64,000 nucleotides of DNA, from contig NZ_JAACFT010000007.1 of NCBI RefSeq assembly GCF_029051685.1, positions 1-64,000 of the forward strand, written 5' to 3'. Source of the DNA: Bradyrhizobium sp. CSA207. Lineage in GTDB: Bacteria; Pseudomonadota; Alphaproteobacteria; Rhizobiales; Xanthobacteraceae. Positions 35,140 through 44,635 of this stretch are shown in pieces; the first letter of the stretch is position 1, and each line of letters opens with the position of its first letter. The position numbers and the translations under genes were made by a program. The notes below the pieces were generated by a model. The model saw only the letters and a list, made by a program, of their open reading frames with translations, did no database searches and was not told the origin of the DNA.

Positions 35140-36087
35140 TCAGGTGGTCTTCGATGAGGCGTTGGAATTGGCCGGGTTGCGCTTGAGCCTGGAGGCGCCT
35201 TCGAGATGCCGGCGCAGCAGCGCAGCAGCAGCCTCGTTCTGGCCGGCTTCGAGCTGGTCGAGGATGGCGAGATGCTCGCGGCAGTTCACGATCACGCGCT
35301 CATGGCCGAAGGTCCAGTCGTAGTTGCCGAAGCGCCGCAGGCGGTTCTGCTGCTGAACCGCGACCAGCAGATAGCGGTTGCCTGATGCGGCTGCGAGGCC
35401 TTCGTGAAAGGCCGCGTTCATCTCGTAGAGGGCGATGCTGGCCGTGTCGCTCCACGGCATCGCCAGCATCTCCTGGTGACGGCGGCGCATCTCCGCGGCC
35501 CATGCCGGATCGAGCTGGAAGCCGGGCTCTAGCAGGCCGGCCGGCTCGATCAGCAGGCGGTAGCGATAGCTTTCGTCGCGCGCCTGCGTATCAGCGAGCG
35601 TCGGCTGGAAGCGCCAACCGTGCCCCGGCTTGCGCTGGACCGCGGCAACTTCGGCAAGCTTGGTGAGGACGCGCTGCACGATTGGGCGCGTCGCATCGTA
35701 GCGCTGCATCAGGTCGCGCTCGGACACCTCGTCGGGCAGCCGGCCGGCGCGGCGATCGCGCGCGATCGCGAGGAACAGCCGGTCGGTATCGTCTGGGCTC
35801 GGCTTTGATGGCGCCTTGTGCAGGGCAGGAGCGATGTCGGTGACGAAATAGCCGCGGCTTGCGCCGGCGTGCACGAGCTTGCGCCGCGCCAAAAGCTTCA
35901 GCGCGGCGCGTACCGGCGTGCGCGACACCTGAAGGCGCTCGGCGAGCGCGACTTCGGCAAGACGGGTTCCGGGCGCAAGCCCCTCGCTCCGGATCAGGTC
36001 GATGATCCCGGCGGACAATTCGCGCTGAAGCCGGCTTGGGGGCGTCTTTTCCAAGGCAGACTTTGAGGCTGAAGATTTTTGTTTCAT
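35140..36087 (-). CDS. GntR family regulator with two winged-helix domains and an FCD domain
   Basis: This 315-residue protein starts (ATG 36085-36087) with a GntR winged helix at about residues 15-80 (LQRELSAGIIDLIRSEGL, LAERLQVSRTPVRAALKLL). A second winged-helix-like block follows at about 92-155 (LFLAIARDRRAGRLPDEV, LMQRYDATRPIVQRVLTKL, then GHGWRFQPTL). The rest is an all-helical FCD effector domain. Usual FadR-type regulators have about 230-250 residues and one winged helix. The gene lies between the aminotransferase gene (same strand) and the divergent C45 acyltransferase operon, with 54 bases between start codons, so it could control both. Confidence 0.85.
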   Translation of the reverse strand: MKQKSSASKSALEKTPPSRLQRELSAGIIDLIRSEGLAPGTRLAEVALAERLQVSRTPVRAALKLLARRKLVHAGASRGYFVTDIAPALHKAPSKPSPDDTDRLFLAIARDRRAGRLPDEVSERDLMQRYDATRPIVQRVLTKLAEVAAVQRKPGHGWRFQPTLADTQARDESYRYRLLIEPAGLLEPGFQLDPAWAAEMRRRHQEMLAMPWSDTASIALYEMNAAFHEGLAAASGNRYLLVAVQQQNRLRRFGNYDWTFGHERVIVNCREHLAILDQLEAGQNEAAAALLRRHLEGASRLKRNPANSNASSKTT

Positions 36088-36141
36088 GTCATCACAAAGT
36101 ACATTAGGCTCCCTGGGAAAGCAAAAGGAACTTTGCGTCCC

Positions 36142-37302
36142 ATGGTCGAACCCTTTCCCCTGATCGAGATCTCCGGTCCGCCGCGCGAGCGTGGACGTCA
36201 ATATGGGCAGAAGGCTGTGAGCCGCATCAAGAAGGGGACATCGCACTACTTCGAGCAGCTGCGGGAGCTCTCGCTCGATGCGAAGGGTGTGGCTGAACTG
36301 GTGCGGGACTATCTGCCCGTCATCGAGTCGTTCGATCCGACCTACATCGAGGAGATGCGCGGCATCGCCGAGGGCGCCGATGTCCCGTTCGAGGATGTCG
36401 TCCTGATCAACGCCCGCACCGAGATCATCAAGCTTGCCAACCCGGCGATCCGCGCGCGGCGGAAGACGCCGGAGGACCCGGATGGCTGCACCGGCGTCGT
36501 CGTGCTGCCGCAGGCGGCCGGCAGCGGTCGCCTGATCCATGCCCAGAACTGGGACTGGAAGCGCGAATGCGCGGAGACGGCTGTGGTGCTGAAGGTGCGG
36601 CGCGACGACGGCCCTGACGTCATGACCTTCACCGAGGCGGGTGCGCTCGGCCGCTGCGGCTTCAATTCCGTGGGCATCGCTATCACGGCCAACTATCTCG
36701 AGAGCGATCGGGACTATCGCCAGGTCGGCGTGCCGCTCGCGTTGATCCGCCGCAAGGTTCTGGAGAACGAGCACCTTGCGCTCGCGATGCGCGCGGTCTA
36801 TTGCACCAAGAAGTCGGCGGCCAACAACATGATCGTCAGCCATCGCGAGGGCGTCGCGATTGACTTCGAGTGTGCCCCCGACGAGACCTTCCAGGTGCAC
36901 CCGCAGAACGGTCTGCTGGTTCACGCCAATCATTTCGTCAGCCCCGTCGCGCTCGGCAAGCTCAAGGACAGCGGCATCTTCAATACGCCGGACAGCCTTT
37001 ACCGCGACATCCGCGTTCGCGATCTGCTCCAGCCGCACATCGGCAGCATCACCTTCGACACGGTCAAGAGCGCACTGTTCGACGAGTTCGCCTATCCCTG
37101 GTCGGTGTGTCGCCCGCCGCGCCGTAATCTCAGCAACAATCTCAGCGCCACCGTCGCGATGATCCTGATGGAGCCGGCGAGCGGACTGATGCAGGTGGCG
37201 CCGCTGCCGGCGCTCAATCGCGAGTTCACGACCTACCGGCTCGAGATCGACGAGATCGGACGTGCCGCGTTCGAGCGGTCGGCTGCGGCGGGGGCGGCGT
37301 GA
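36142..37302 (+). CDS. C45 family autoproteolytic acyltransferase/hydrolase
   Basis: This 386-residue protein belongs to the acyl-CoA:6-aminopenicillanic acid acyltransferase family (peptidase family C45), N-terminal nucleophile enzymes that cut themselves before a cysteine. The cleavage site is G115-C116 in DGCTGVVV, the same GCT as in the fungal enzyme. IHAQNWDWKRE near 135 is also typical. Known bacterial relatives act on N-acyl amino acids, beta-lactams or small peptides. The gene starts 54 bases from the divergent GntR gene, and its stop overlaps the start of the peptide-type binding protein gene as TGATG. So its substrate or product is probably brought in by that transporter. Confidence 0.88.
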   Translation: MVEPFPLIEISGPPRERGRQYGQKAVSRIKKGTSHYFEQLRELSLDAKGVAELVRDYLPVIESFDPTYIEEMRGIAEGADVPFEDVVLINARTEIIKLANPAIRARRKTPEDPDGCTGVVVLPQAAGSGRLIHAQNWDWKRECAETAVVLKVRRDDGPDVMTFTEAGALGRCGFNSVGIAITANYLESDRDYRQVGVPLALIRRKVLENEHLALAMRAVYCTKKSAANNMIVSHREGVAIDFECAPDETFQVHPQNGLLVHANHFVSPVALGKLKDSGIFNTPDSLYRDIRVRDLLQPHIGSITFDTVKSALFDEFAYPWSVCRPPRRNLSNNLSATVAMILMEPASGLMQVAPLPALNREFTTYRLEIDEIGRAAFERSAAAGAA

Positions 37303-38867
37303 TGCGCCGGCGTCGGCCATCGGCGGCATGGGCGCTTGGTCTGGCCGCATTGGCCCTGCTGGCGATGCTGGAGAAGGCCGGCGCCGAGACCTTATTGCGG
37401 ACACGGCTCAACGCCGACATCCGCTCGACCGATCCCGGCACCAATCGCGACGCCAACACGGATGCGGTGGTTGCCCATATCGTCGAAGGGCTGGTCGCCT
37501 TCCGCGAAGATACCTCGATTGGCCCGATGCTGGCCGAGAGCTGGGCGGTTTCGAACGAAGGCAAAACCTACACGTTCCACCTGAGGCAAGGCGTCAAGTT
37601 CCACAACGGTGCCACCATGACCGCGGATGACGTGGTTTGGTCGCTGAAGCGCTGGCTCGACCCGGCGGCGCAATGGCGCTGCCTCTCCGAATTCAGCGCC
37701 ACCGGTATTGCGCGCATCGAGAAGATCGAGGCGCCTGATGCGCAGACCGTCGCAATTACGCTCGACCAGCCGTCCGCCTTGTTTCTCCCGACGCTGGCGC
37801 GGCCCGATTGCGGCCAGACCGCAATCATTCACCGCGATTCCGTCGGCCCTGACGGCAAGTGGATCGCCCCGATCGGCACCGGCCCATTCAAGCTCGGCGA
37901 GTGGAAGCGGGGACAGTATGTGGATATCGTCCGCTTCGACGGCTATGTCTCCCGCAGCGAGCTGCGTACCGGTTACACCGGCGCCAAGGACGTCAAGGTC
38001 GATCGCGTGCGCTTCAACGTGATCCCGGACAGCTCGGCTGCGAAGGCGGGGCTGCTCAGCGGTTCGCTCGACGTCATCATGAGCCTGTCGATTCCGGATC
38101 TCGAAGAGCTCAAGTCGCGCCCCGAGGTGCAGCTCAGTATCACGCCTGCGCTCGGTCTCACCGGCATCCTGTTCCAGACAAAAGACCCGCTGCTGAAGGA
38201 TGTGCGGATCCGCCGCGCCATTGCGCTGTCCATCGATACCGCGCAGATCGTCGATGCCGTGATGATGGGCACGGCGCGGGCGAACAATTCCGCGTTGCCG
38301 CTCGGCAGCCCCTTCTACAGCGAGGCGCAGTCGCACGGCTACGTGCAGAACATCGCGGAGGCCAAGAAGCTGCTGCTGGAGGCCGGCTATCGCGGCCAGC
38401 CGATCAAGATGATCACCAACAAGCGTTACAGCTTCGTGTTCGATTCCTCCGTGCTGGTGCAGGCCATGGCGCAGACCGTCGGGATCAATATCGAGCTCGA
38501 GGTGATGGACTGGGCGGCGCAGCTCGACCGCTACAACCGCGGTGACTACCAGTCGATGGCCTTCGTCTATTCGGCGCGGCTCGATCCCTCCCTCAGTTTC
38601 GAGATGCTGACCGGGCCGAAGGCGACGCAGCCGCGCAAGGTCTGGGACAATCCGGACGGGCAGGAGATGCTGCGCCAGTCGATGACGATCGGCGATGCCG
38701 CGAAGCGGCAGGCGCTGTTCGACGAGATGCACAAGCGCTTCATCGCCGACGTGCCGATGATCGCGCTGTTCAACGGCGCCGAGCTGACGGCGCTGCGCAA
38801 GAGCATCAAGGGCTATGCCGGCTGGCTTTATCCAGAGCCGCGGTTCTGGGGCGTCACGGTTCAGTAG
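37302..38867 (+). CDS. Peptide/amine-type ABC transporter substrate-binding protein (SBP family 5), first copy
   Basis: This 521-residue periplasmic protein begins with a signal peptide (RRRRPSAAWALGLAALALLAML, cleavage near AGAE at residue 28) and shows family 5 blocks: LAESWAVSNEGKTYTFHLRQGVKFHNG, ADDVVWSLKRW, GTGPFKLGEWKRGQYV and LLLEAGYRGQPI. It delivers peptides, nickel chelates, opines or similar ligands to the importer. The TGATG overlap with the C45 gene shows co-translation. A paralog encoded at 42252-43793 serves the same operon. Confidence 0.92.
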   Translation: MRRRRPSAAWALGLAALALLAMLEKAGAETLLRTRLNADIRSTDPGTNRDANTDAVVAHIVEGLVAFREDTSIGPMLAESWAVSNEGKTYTFHLRQGVKFHNGATMTADDVVWSLKRWLDPAAQWRCLSEFSATGIARIEKIEAPDAQTVAITLDQPSALFLPTLARPDCGQTAIIHRDSVGPDGKWIAPIGTGPFKLGEWKRGQYVDIVRFDGYVSRSELRTGYTGAKDVKVDRVRFNVIPDSSAAKAGLLSGSLDVIMSLSIPDLEELKSRPEVQLSITPALGLTGILFQTKDPLLKDVRIRRAIALSIDTAQIVDAVMMGTARANNSALPLGSPFYSEAQSHGYVQNIAEAKKLLLEAGYRGQPIKMITNKRYSFVFDSSVLVQAMAQTVGINIELEVMDWAAQLDRYNRGDYQSMAFVYSARLDPSLSFEMLTGPKATQPRKVWDNPDGQEMLRQSMTIGDAAKRQALFDEMHKRFIADVPMIALFNGAELTALRKSIKGYAGWLYPEPRFWGVTVQ

Positions 38868-38880
38868 GCAAGGGCGCGCC

Positions 38881-39825
38881 ATGTTGGGTTACCTCGCAAG
38901 ACGGCTGGCCATGACGGTCCCGACCTTGCTGCTGGTCGCGATCGGGGTGTTTGCGCTGGTCCGGCTCATCCCCGGAGATCCCGTGCAGGTGATGCTGGGC
39001 GATGCCGCCGATCCCGCGCAGGCGGCGCAGCTCCGCGCCCAGCTTGGCCTCGACCAGCCGATCCCCGTCCAGTTCATGCACTGGATCGCAAAGCTTGCGA
39101 CCGGCGATTTCGGGCACTCCATCACCAATAATCTCGCGGTGTTGCCGCTGATCATCGACCGCTTTCAGGTCAGCGCCGTCATCGTGCTGGTGGCGGTTGC
39201 TGCGGCCGCCTCGATCGCCGTCCCGGCTGGCCTCGTCGCGGCCTGGAGACAGAACAGCCTGCTCGATCTCTCCGTCGTCGGCGGCGCCACGCTGCTGTTG
39301 TCGATCCCGAGCTTCTGGCTCGGGCTCCTGCTGTTGCTGCTGTTCGGGCTCAAGCTGAAATGGCTGCCGGTGATCGGCTATGTGCCCTTTACGGAAAATT
39401 TCTGGCAGGCGGCAACCTTCATCGTGCTGCCGATCGTGACGCTGACGATGGTCGAGATCGGCGTGCTCACGCGCATGGCACGTGCCGCCTCGATCGAGGT
39501 GCTCAGGCTCGAATATGTCACGCATGCGCGCGCCAAGGGCGTGCCGGAATGGCGCGTGCTCGCCCGGCACGTCCTGCCCAACGCATTCGCGCCGACCTGG
39601 ACGCTGATCGGCCTCGTGCTCGGCCATCTCCTCGGCGGCATCGCCGTGATCGAGACCGTGTTCACGCTGCCCGGCCTCGGCCGCCTTCTGGTCGATTCCA
39701 TCTTTGCGCGTGACTATCCGGTGGTGCAGGGCTGTCTGTTGTTTACGGCCGTCATCTATGTCGTGGTGAACTTGATCGTCGACCTCTGCTATCCGCTATT
39801 CGATCCCAGGGTGACGGTGGCATGA
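38881..39825 (+). CDS. Peptide-type ABC transporter permease (DppB-like)
   Basis: This 314-residue membrane protein starts MLGYLARRLAMTVPTLLLVAIGVF, the standard DppB opening, and has the EAA loop EVLRLEYVTHARAKGVPEWRVLARHVLPNA. Six hydrophobic segments are visible. I took the ATG at 38881, not the longer frame that overlaps the binding-protein gene. Its stop overlaps the next permease start by 4 bases. Confidence 0.93.
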   Translation: MLGYLARRLAMTVPTLLLVAIGVFALVRLIPGDPVQVMLGDAADPAQAAQLRAQLGLDQPIPVQFMHWIAKLATGDFGHSITNNLAVLPLIIDRFQVSAVIVLVAVAAAASIAVPAGLVAAWRQNSLLDLSVVGGATLLLSIPSFWLGLLLLLLFGLKLKWLPVIGYVPFTENFWQAATFIVLPIVTLTMVEIGVLTRMARAASIEVLRLEYVTHARAKGVPEWRVLARHVLPNAFAPTWTLIGLVLGHLLGGIAVIETVFTLPGLGRLLVDSIFARDYPVVQGCLLFTAVIYVVVNLIVDLCYPLFDPRVTVA

Positions 39826-40634
39826 GGATACGCGCCAACACCGCGATCGGCGGCGCCTTGATGGCGCTCTTGCTCGGCGCGGCCCTCACCGGAGCCTTCT
39901 GGACGCCGTTCGATCCGCTCCGCATCAATCTGCGCGCCCGCCTTCAGGCGCCGTCATCTCTGCATTGGCTCGGCACGGATGAATTCGGCCGCGACGTGCT
40001 GAGCCGCATCATGGTGGGCGCAGGCGCCAGCGTGGTCATCGCTTTGGTTACGGTGCTTCTGGCCGTTGCGGCGGGCATGGTGGTCGGCTGCACGGCCGGT
40101 TACATCCGCGGCTGGGCCGACCGCATCATCATGGCGGTCAACGATGCGCTGCTCGCTTTCCCCGGCATCCTGCTGGCGCTGGCCGTGATGATCGTGGTCG
40201 GCACCAACAAGGTTGGGCTCATTCTGGCACTCGGTCTCGCCTACATCCCGTCGGTCGTCCGCGTGGTGCGCGGCACCGTGCTGTCGATCCGCGAGAAGGA
40301 GTATGTCGAGGCCTCGCGTGTCATCGGCAACTCCGAAGCCTATTCGATGATCCGCCACGTGATGCCGAATGCGATCGCGCCGGTCGCGGTGCTCGCGACC
40401 AGCATGTTCGGCTGGGTGCTGCTGGCCGAGAGCGCGCTGAGCTTCCTCGGCCTCGGCGTGCCGCCGCCGGCGCCGACCTGGGGCAACATGCTGGCGGCGA
40501 GCCGGCCGTTCATGGAGACGGCGGCGTGGCTCTCGATCGCGCCGGGCCTCTGCATTGCGCTGACGCTGCTCGGCATCAATCTGCTCGGCGATTCCTTGCG
40601 CGATCGCCTCGACCCCAGGATGGCGCACGGATGA
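39822..40634 (+). CDS. Peptide-type ABC transporter permease (DppC-like)
   Basis: This 270-residue membrane protein carries the DppC marks LGTDEFGRDVLSRIMVGA near residue 48 and the EAA loop EYVEASRVIGNSEAYSMIRHVMPNAI. The ending GDSLRDRLDPRM is standard. It overlaps the genes on either side by 4 bases (ATGA), so the order permease-permease-ATPase is tightly coupled. Confidence 0.93.
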   Translation: MRIRANTAIGGALMALLLGAALTGAFWTPFDPLRINLRARLQAPSSLHWLGTDEFGRDVLSRIMVGAGASVVIALVTVLLAVAAGMVVGCTAGYIRGWADRIIMAVNDALLAFPGILLALAVMIVVGTNKVGLILALGLAYIPSVVRVVRGTVLSIREKEYVEASRVIGNSEAYSMIRHVMPNAIAPVAVLATSMFGWVLLAESALSFLGLGVPPPAPTWGNMLAASRPFMETAAWLSIAPGLCIALTLLGINLLGDSLRDRLDPRMAHG

Positions 40635-42238
40635 CGCTGCTGTCGGTCGAAAATCTGCGTATCGAAGCGTCCGCCAGCAAGGCCGTGGTTGTGGAGGACA
40701 TCTCCTTCGCCGTCGATCGCGGCGAGTTCCTCGCCGTCGTCGGCGAATCCGGCAGCGGCAAGACGGCGGCTGCGCGCGCCGTGCTCGGCCTGCTGCCGCC
40801 GGGGCTGCGCAAGGCCGGCGGGCGCATCGTGCTCGATGGCGTCGATCTCGCAAATGTCTCTGCGCGCCAGATGCGGGCGCTGCGCGGGCCTGTTGTCGGC
40901 ATGGTGTTCCAGGAGCCGATGGTCTCGCTCAATCCCGCCATCAGCGTCGGTGCCCAGATGGCGGAGGGGCTCGGCCTGCACGAGCGGCTTGGCAAGCGTG
41001 AGATCAAGCGCCGCTGCCTCGACATGCTCGCGCGGGTGCAGATCCGCGATCCCGAGCGGACCTTTGACGCCTATCCGCATGAATTCTCCGGCGGCATGCG
41101 CCAGCGCATCATGCTGGCGTCGGTGATGCTGCTGAAGCCGAAGTTGCTGATCGCGGACGAGCCGACGACGGCGTTGGATACGCTGACCCAGCGCGAGGTG
41201 CTTGATTTGATGGTCGGGCTCGCCCGCGACCACGGCACATCGGTGATGCTGATCACCCACAATCTTGGCTTGGTGTCGCGCTATGCACAGCGCGCGCTGG
41301 TGCTGCGCCAGGGCAAGATGGTCGAGACCGGCACGAGCCAGCAAATCCTGTTCTCGCCGCGCGAGGCCTATACCAAACGTCTGGTCGAGGCCTTGCCGCG
41401 CCGCGGCGCCACGACCAAGGCGCGACAGGGCGGCGAGCCTCTCGTCAGCGTGCGCGGCCTCAAGGTCGGCTTCGCCGGGCGGCAGCGATTATTTCGCCGA
41501 GATACCGGCGTCTCCGCCGTCAACGGTGTCGATCTCGAGATCGCCGCGGGCGAAACGGTGGCTGTGGTCGGCGGCTCTGGCTCGGGCAAGACCACGCTTG
41601 GCCGCGCCATGCTGCGGCTGATCCCGACGTCGGGCGGTGAGATCAGATTCCGGGGCAGGGACGTGACGGCGACCTTCGATCGCGACTTCCGTCTTGCCTC
41701 GCAACTCGTCTTCCAGGATCCTTACTCCTCGCTCGACCCGCGCATGCGCGTCGGCGAGATCGTCGCCGAGCCGCTGCGTCATGTGACGAACTTAGCGACC
41801 AGCGAGCGTGACAGGCGGGTGGAGGCGATGCTCGACGAGGTCGGGCTTGCCGGTCTCGGCAAGCGCTGGCCGCACGAATTGTCCGGCGGTCAGCGTCAGC
41901 GAATCGCGATCGCGCGTGCCATCGTGCGCCAGCCGGCCTTCGTCGTCGCCGACGAGCCGGTTTCTGCGCTCGACATGACCATCCAGGCGCAGGTGCTTAA
42001 ACTGTTGGAACGGCTCCAGGCACAATACGGCTTTGCCTGCCTGTTCATCAGCCACGACCTTGCCGCCGTCGAGCAGGTCGCCGACCGCGTCGTGGTGATG
42101 CAGGACGGCAAAATCGTCGAGCGGGGCTTGCGTGACGACGTCTTCGATCACCCCCAGCATGAATACACCAAGGCGCTGCTCGCGGCCGCGCCTGCGCTGG
42201 ACTTCGCGGGTGCCGCGGCGGAGCGTGCCTCGGGCTGA
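40631..42238 (+). CDS. Fused double ATP-binding protein of peptide-type ABC transporter
   Basis: This 535-residue protein fuses two ATPase domains, DppD-like then DppF-like. Domain 1 has Walker A GESGSGKTAAAR, signature FSGGMRQRIMLA and Walker B LLIADEPTTALD. Domain 2 has GGSGSGKTTLGR, LSGGQRQRIAIA and FVVADEPVSALD. All motifs are intact in both halves. Fused forms like this (YejF-type or GsiA-type) are common. It starts at the ATGA overlap at 40631; a longer frame upstream would read inside the permease gene. Confidence 0.93.
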   Translation: MTLLSVENLRIEASASKAVVVEDISFAVDRGEFLAVVGESGSGKTAAARAVLGLLPPGLRKAGGRIVLDGVDLANVSARQMRALRGPVVGMVFQEPMVSLNPAISVGAQMAEGLGLHERLGKREIKRRCLDMLARVQIRDPERTFDAYPHEFSGGMRQRIMLASVMLLKPKLLIADEPTTALDTLTQREVLDLMVGLARDHGTSVMLITHNLGLVSRYAQRALVLRQGKMVETGTSQQILFSPREAYTKRLVEALPRRGATTKARQGGEPLVSVRGLKVGFAGRQRLFRRDTGVSAVNGVDLEIAAGETVAVVGGSGSGKTTLGRAMLRLIPTSGGEIRFRGRDVTATFDRDFRLASQLVFQDPYSSLDPRMRVGEIVAEPLRHVTNLATSERDRRVEAMLDEVGLAGLGKRWPHELSGGQRQRIAIARAIVRQPAFVVADEPVSALDMTIQAQVLKLLERLQAQYGFACLFISHDLAAVEQVADRVVVMQDGKIVERGLRDDVFDHPQHEYTKALLAAAPALDFAGAAAERASG

Positions 42239-42251
42239 ACAGGATTTGCGT

Positions 42252-43793
42252 ATGAATCGGTTTGCCGTTGCGTTGTGTCTGATGCTTGTGTCGCCATTCG
42301 CGGCTCGCGCCGAGAGCGTACTGCGCAGCATGGTCACGACCGACATTCGCGGCCTGATGCCGGGCAACAGTCCTGACGACAACACCGGTCTCGTGCTTCA
42401 GCAGATCTACGAAGGCCTCGTCGCCTGGCGCAGCGACGGCACCGTTGCCCCGATGCTGGCGAAGGCGATCGAGACCTCGGCGGATGGGCGCACCTACACC
42501 TTCACGCTGCGCGAGGACGTGACCTTCCACAACGGCGCGCCGTTGACCTCGCGCGAGGTGGCGTGGACCTGGGAGCGCTTCCTCGATCCGAAATCCGGCT
42601 GGCCGTGCCGGACCAATTTCGACGGCACCCGCAAAATCAGGATCATCGAGATCACGGCACCGTCTCCGGCGCAGGTCGTCTTCCGGCTGGCCGAGCCGAG
42701 CGGCGCCTTCCTCAGCACGATGGCGCGGGCCGATTGCGATGGCATCGGCATCGCGCATCCGGATTCGGTGGGCGCCGACGGTACCTGGCAGAAGGCGATC
42801 GGCACGGGTCCGTTCAAGCTCGCCGAATGGCGGCGTGGCCAGTTCATCGAGCTGGCCCGCAACGAGGCCTATGCCGCGCGTAGCGAGCCGACGGATGGGC
42901 TCGCCGGAGCCAAGCTTGCCAAGATTGACCGTGTCAGGCTGTCGATCGTGCCAGATCCGGCGGCGGCGAAGGCTGCGATCCAATCCGGCAACCTCGATCT
43001 CTGGCCCTCGGCCGATCCGAAATTCGCGGGCGAACTGAAATCGGCCGGGCTCGTGATCGCGTCGGCACCGGTCGCCTCGCTCAATGCGATCGTGATGCAG
43101 ACCAATGATCCGCTGCTGAAGGACAAGCGCATCCGCGCGGCGATTGCGGCCTCGCTCGATTATGCCAGCATGAGCGACAGCCTGACGGACGGATATGCCA
43201 AGCCCAGCACCTCGCTGGTTCCGCTTTCGAGCCGCTACTACGGCGCGACCGAGCAGGGGGGTTACAGTCTCGACATCACGCGTGCGAAAAAGCTGCTGAC
43301 TGAAGCCGGCTACAAGGGCGAGCCGATCAGGATCACCACCAATTCGCGCTTTCCCGTCATGAACGACGTCGCCGTGCTGGCACAGGCGATGGCGCAGCAG
43401 GCCGGCCTCAATCTCACCGTGGAGGTCGTCGAGTTCGCGACCCAGCTCAGCCGCTACAACAAGGGCGACTATCAGCTGATGGTATGGAACTACACACCCT
43501 ATCTAGACCCCGCCTTCGGCCTCGATCGCTTCATCGGCGACAAGACCGCGCAGCCGGATCGCGTCTGGGGCAACGCTGATGCAATCGAGCTGCTCGGGAA
43601 GCTGATGGAAACGTCCACGCCCGAGGTGCGTCAGCCGCTGTTCGACGCGCTCCACAAGCTGTTCGTCGATGACGCGCCGATGATCGTGTGGAGCTCCAGC
43701 GTCAACGTTTCCGCGGTCTCGCCCGCGGTGCGCGGCTATGCGCCATGGGCCGGCCGGAAACCCCGCTTCTGGAATGTCGAGGTTGTCAGATGA
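42252..43793 (+). CDS. Peptide/amine-type ABC transporter substrate-binding protein (SBP family 5), second copy
   Basis: This 513-residue protein has a signal peptide (NRFAVALCLMLVSPFAARA) and is a clear paralog of the protein encoded at 37302-38867: TLREDVTFHNGAPLTSREVAW, FLDPKSGWPCRTNFDGT, GTGPFKLAEWRRGQFI and KKLLTEAGYKGEPI are parallel blocks. One importer with two binding proteins can widen the range of ligands. It starts 13 bases after the ATPase stop, and its own stop overlaps the first deacetylase gene. Confidence 0.92.
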   Translation: MNRFAVALCLMLVSPFAARAESVLRSMVTTDIRGLMPGNSPDDNTGLVLQQIYEGLVAWRSDGTVAPMLAKAIETSADGRTYTFTLREDVTFHNGAPLTSREVAWTWERFLDPKSGWPCRTNFDGTRKIRIIEITAPSPAQVVFRLAEPSGAFLSTMARADCDGIGIAHPDSVGADGTWQKAIGTGPFKLAEWRRGQFIELARNEAYAARSEPTDGLAGAKLAKIDRVRLSIVPDPAAAKAAIQSGNLDLWPSADPKFAGELKSAGLVIASAPVASLNAIVMQTNDPLLKDKRIRAAIAASLDYASMSDSLTDGYAKPSTSLVPLSSRYYGATEQGGYSLDITRAKKLLTEAGYKGEPIRITTNSRFPVMNDVAVLAQAMAQQAGLNLTVEVVEFATQLSRYNKGDYQLMVWNYTPYLDPAFGLDRFIGDKTAQPDRVWGNADAIELLGKLMETSTPEVRQPLFDALHKLFVDDAPMIVWSSSVNVSAVSPAVRGYAPWAGRKPRFWNVEVVR

Positions 43794-44635
43794 TCTCTCT
43801 TGCCCAGCGCAGGCAACACGCCTGGCCGGACGGTGCGCGCTGCGTCGTCGGTCTCACGCTCGATTTCGACGGCACCTCGCTGGAGCGTGGCCGCGGGCAA
43901 TTACCGCTCGGCGCCCGCTCGCATGGCCGCTACTCCGCCAAATGCGGCATCCCGCGCTTCGTCGACATGTTTACGCGACACAACGTGCCCTGGACGTTCT
44001 ATGTCTCCGGCTACGACGCCGAGGAGAGCCCCGATCTCGTCCGCGACATCTCGCGTTCCGGCATCGAGATCGGCTCGCACGGCTATTTTCACGAGGGTGT
44101 GGATCCCGGCGATGCCGAGCCGGAGCTGCTGGAGCGGACGCACCGTCTGCTGACGAAGATCACCGGCGTCGCGCCGAGAGGATGGCGCTCGCCGTCCGGG
44201 CACAAGACCGCGCGGACGCTGCGCAAGCTCCGCGAGCTCGGCTATGTCTACGATTCCAGCGACAAGGATTTCGACCTGCCGTATCTCGCGCGCTATGACG
44301 GTGAGAAGCGGAGCGACTATGTTTGCCTGCCCAACAACACCTCGAGCCTCGACGACTTTCCGTTCTACCGCGTCAGCTATACGCCGCCGTCGGAAGTTCT
44401 GACACACTGGAAGCAGGAGTTCGACGCCATCTACGCCGAGGGCGGTTATTACAACCTGACCTTCCATCCGCGCGTCGGCTATGGCTCCGGTTCGCCCGCG
44501 CGCGTCGCGGCGGTCGAAGGGCTCATCAACTACGCCAAGCGCCACGAAGGCGTGCGCTTCGTCGGCATGCTGGAGTTGGCGGAATGGTGCCTGAAGCATC
44601 CGTCCGACTGGCGACGGGACTGGAGCGGACAATGA
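43790..44635 (+). CDS. Polysaccharide deacetylase family protein (active-site residues present)
   Basis: This 281-residue NodB-homology protein has the first-motif aspartates in TLDFDGTS, the metal-binding HxxxH in SHGYFHEG, and the arginine/histidine block RSPSGH. Relatives of this cytoplasmic, signal-less type (PuuE and HpPgdA-like) deacylate or hydrolyse C-N bonds of small molecules. The ATG overlaps the preceding stop as ATGA. Encoded with a peptide-type transporter and a C45 acyltransferase, it may deacylate an imported N-acyl compound. Confidence 0.88.
   Translation: MISLAQRRQHAWPDGARCVVGLTLDFDGTSLERGRGQLPLGARSHGRYSAKCGIPRFVDMFTRHNVPWTFYVSGYDAEESPDLVRDISRSGIEIGSHGYFHEGVDPGDAEPELLERTHRLLTKITGVAPRGWRSPSGHKTARTLRKLRELGYVYDSSDKDFDLPYLARYDGEKRSDYVCLPNNTSSLDDFPFYRVSYTPPSEVLTHWKQEFDAIYAEGGYYNLTFHPRVGYGSGSPARVAAVEGLINYAKRHEGVRFVGMLELAEWCLKHPSDWRRDWSGQ

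Noticed and set aside
37392..38882. Minus-strand open frame of 496 codons
   Set aside because: Antisense to the family 5 binding-protein gene; no recognisable motif.
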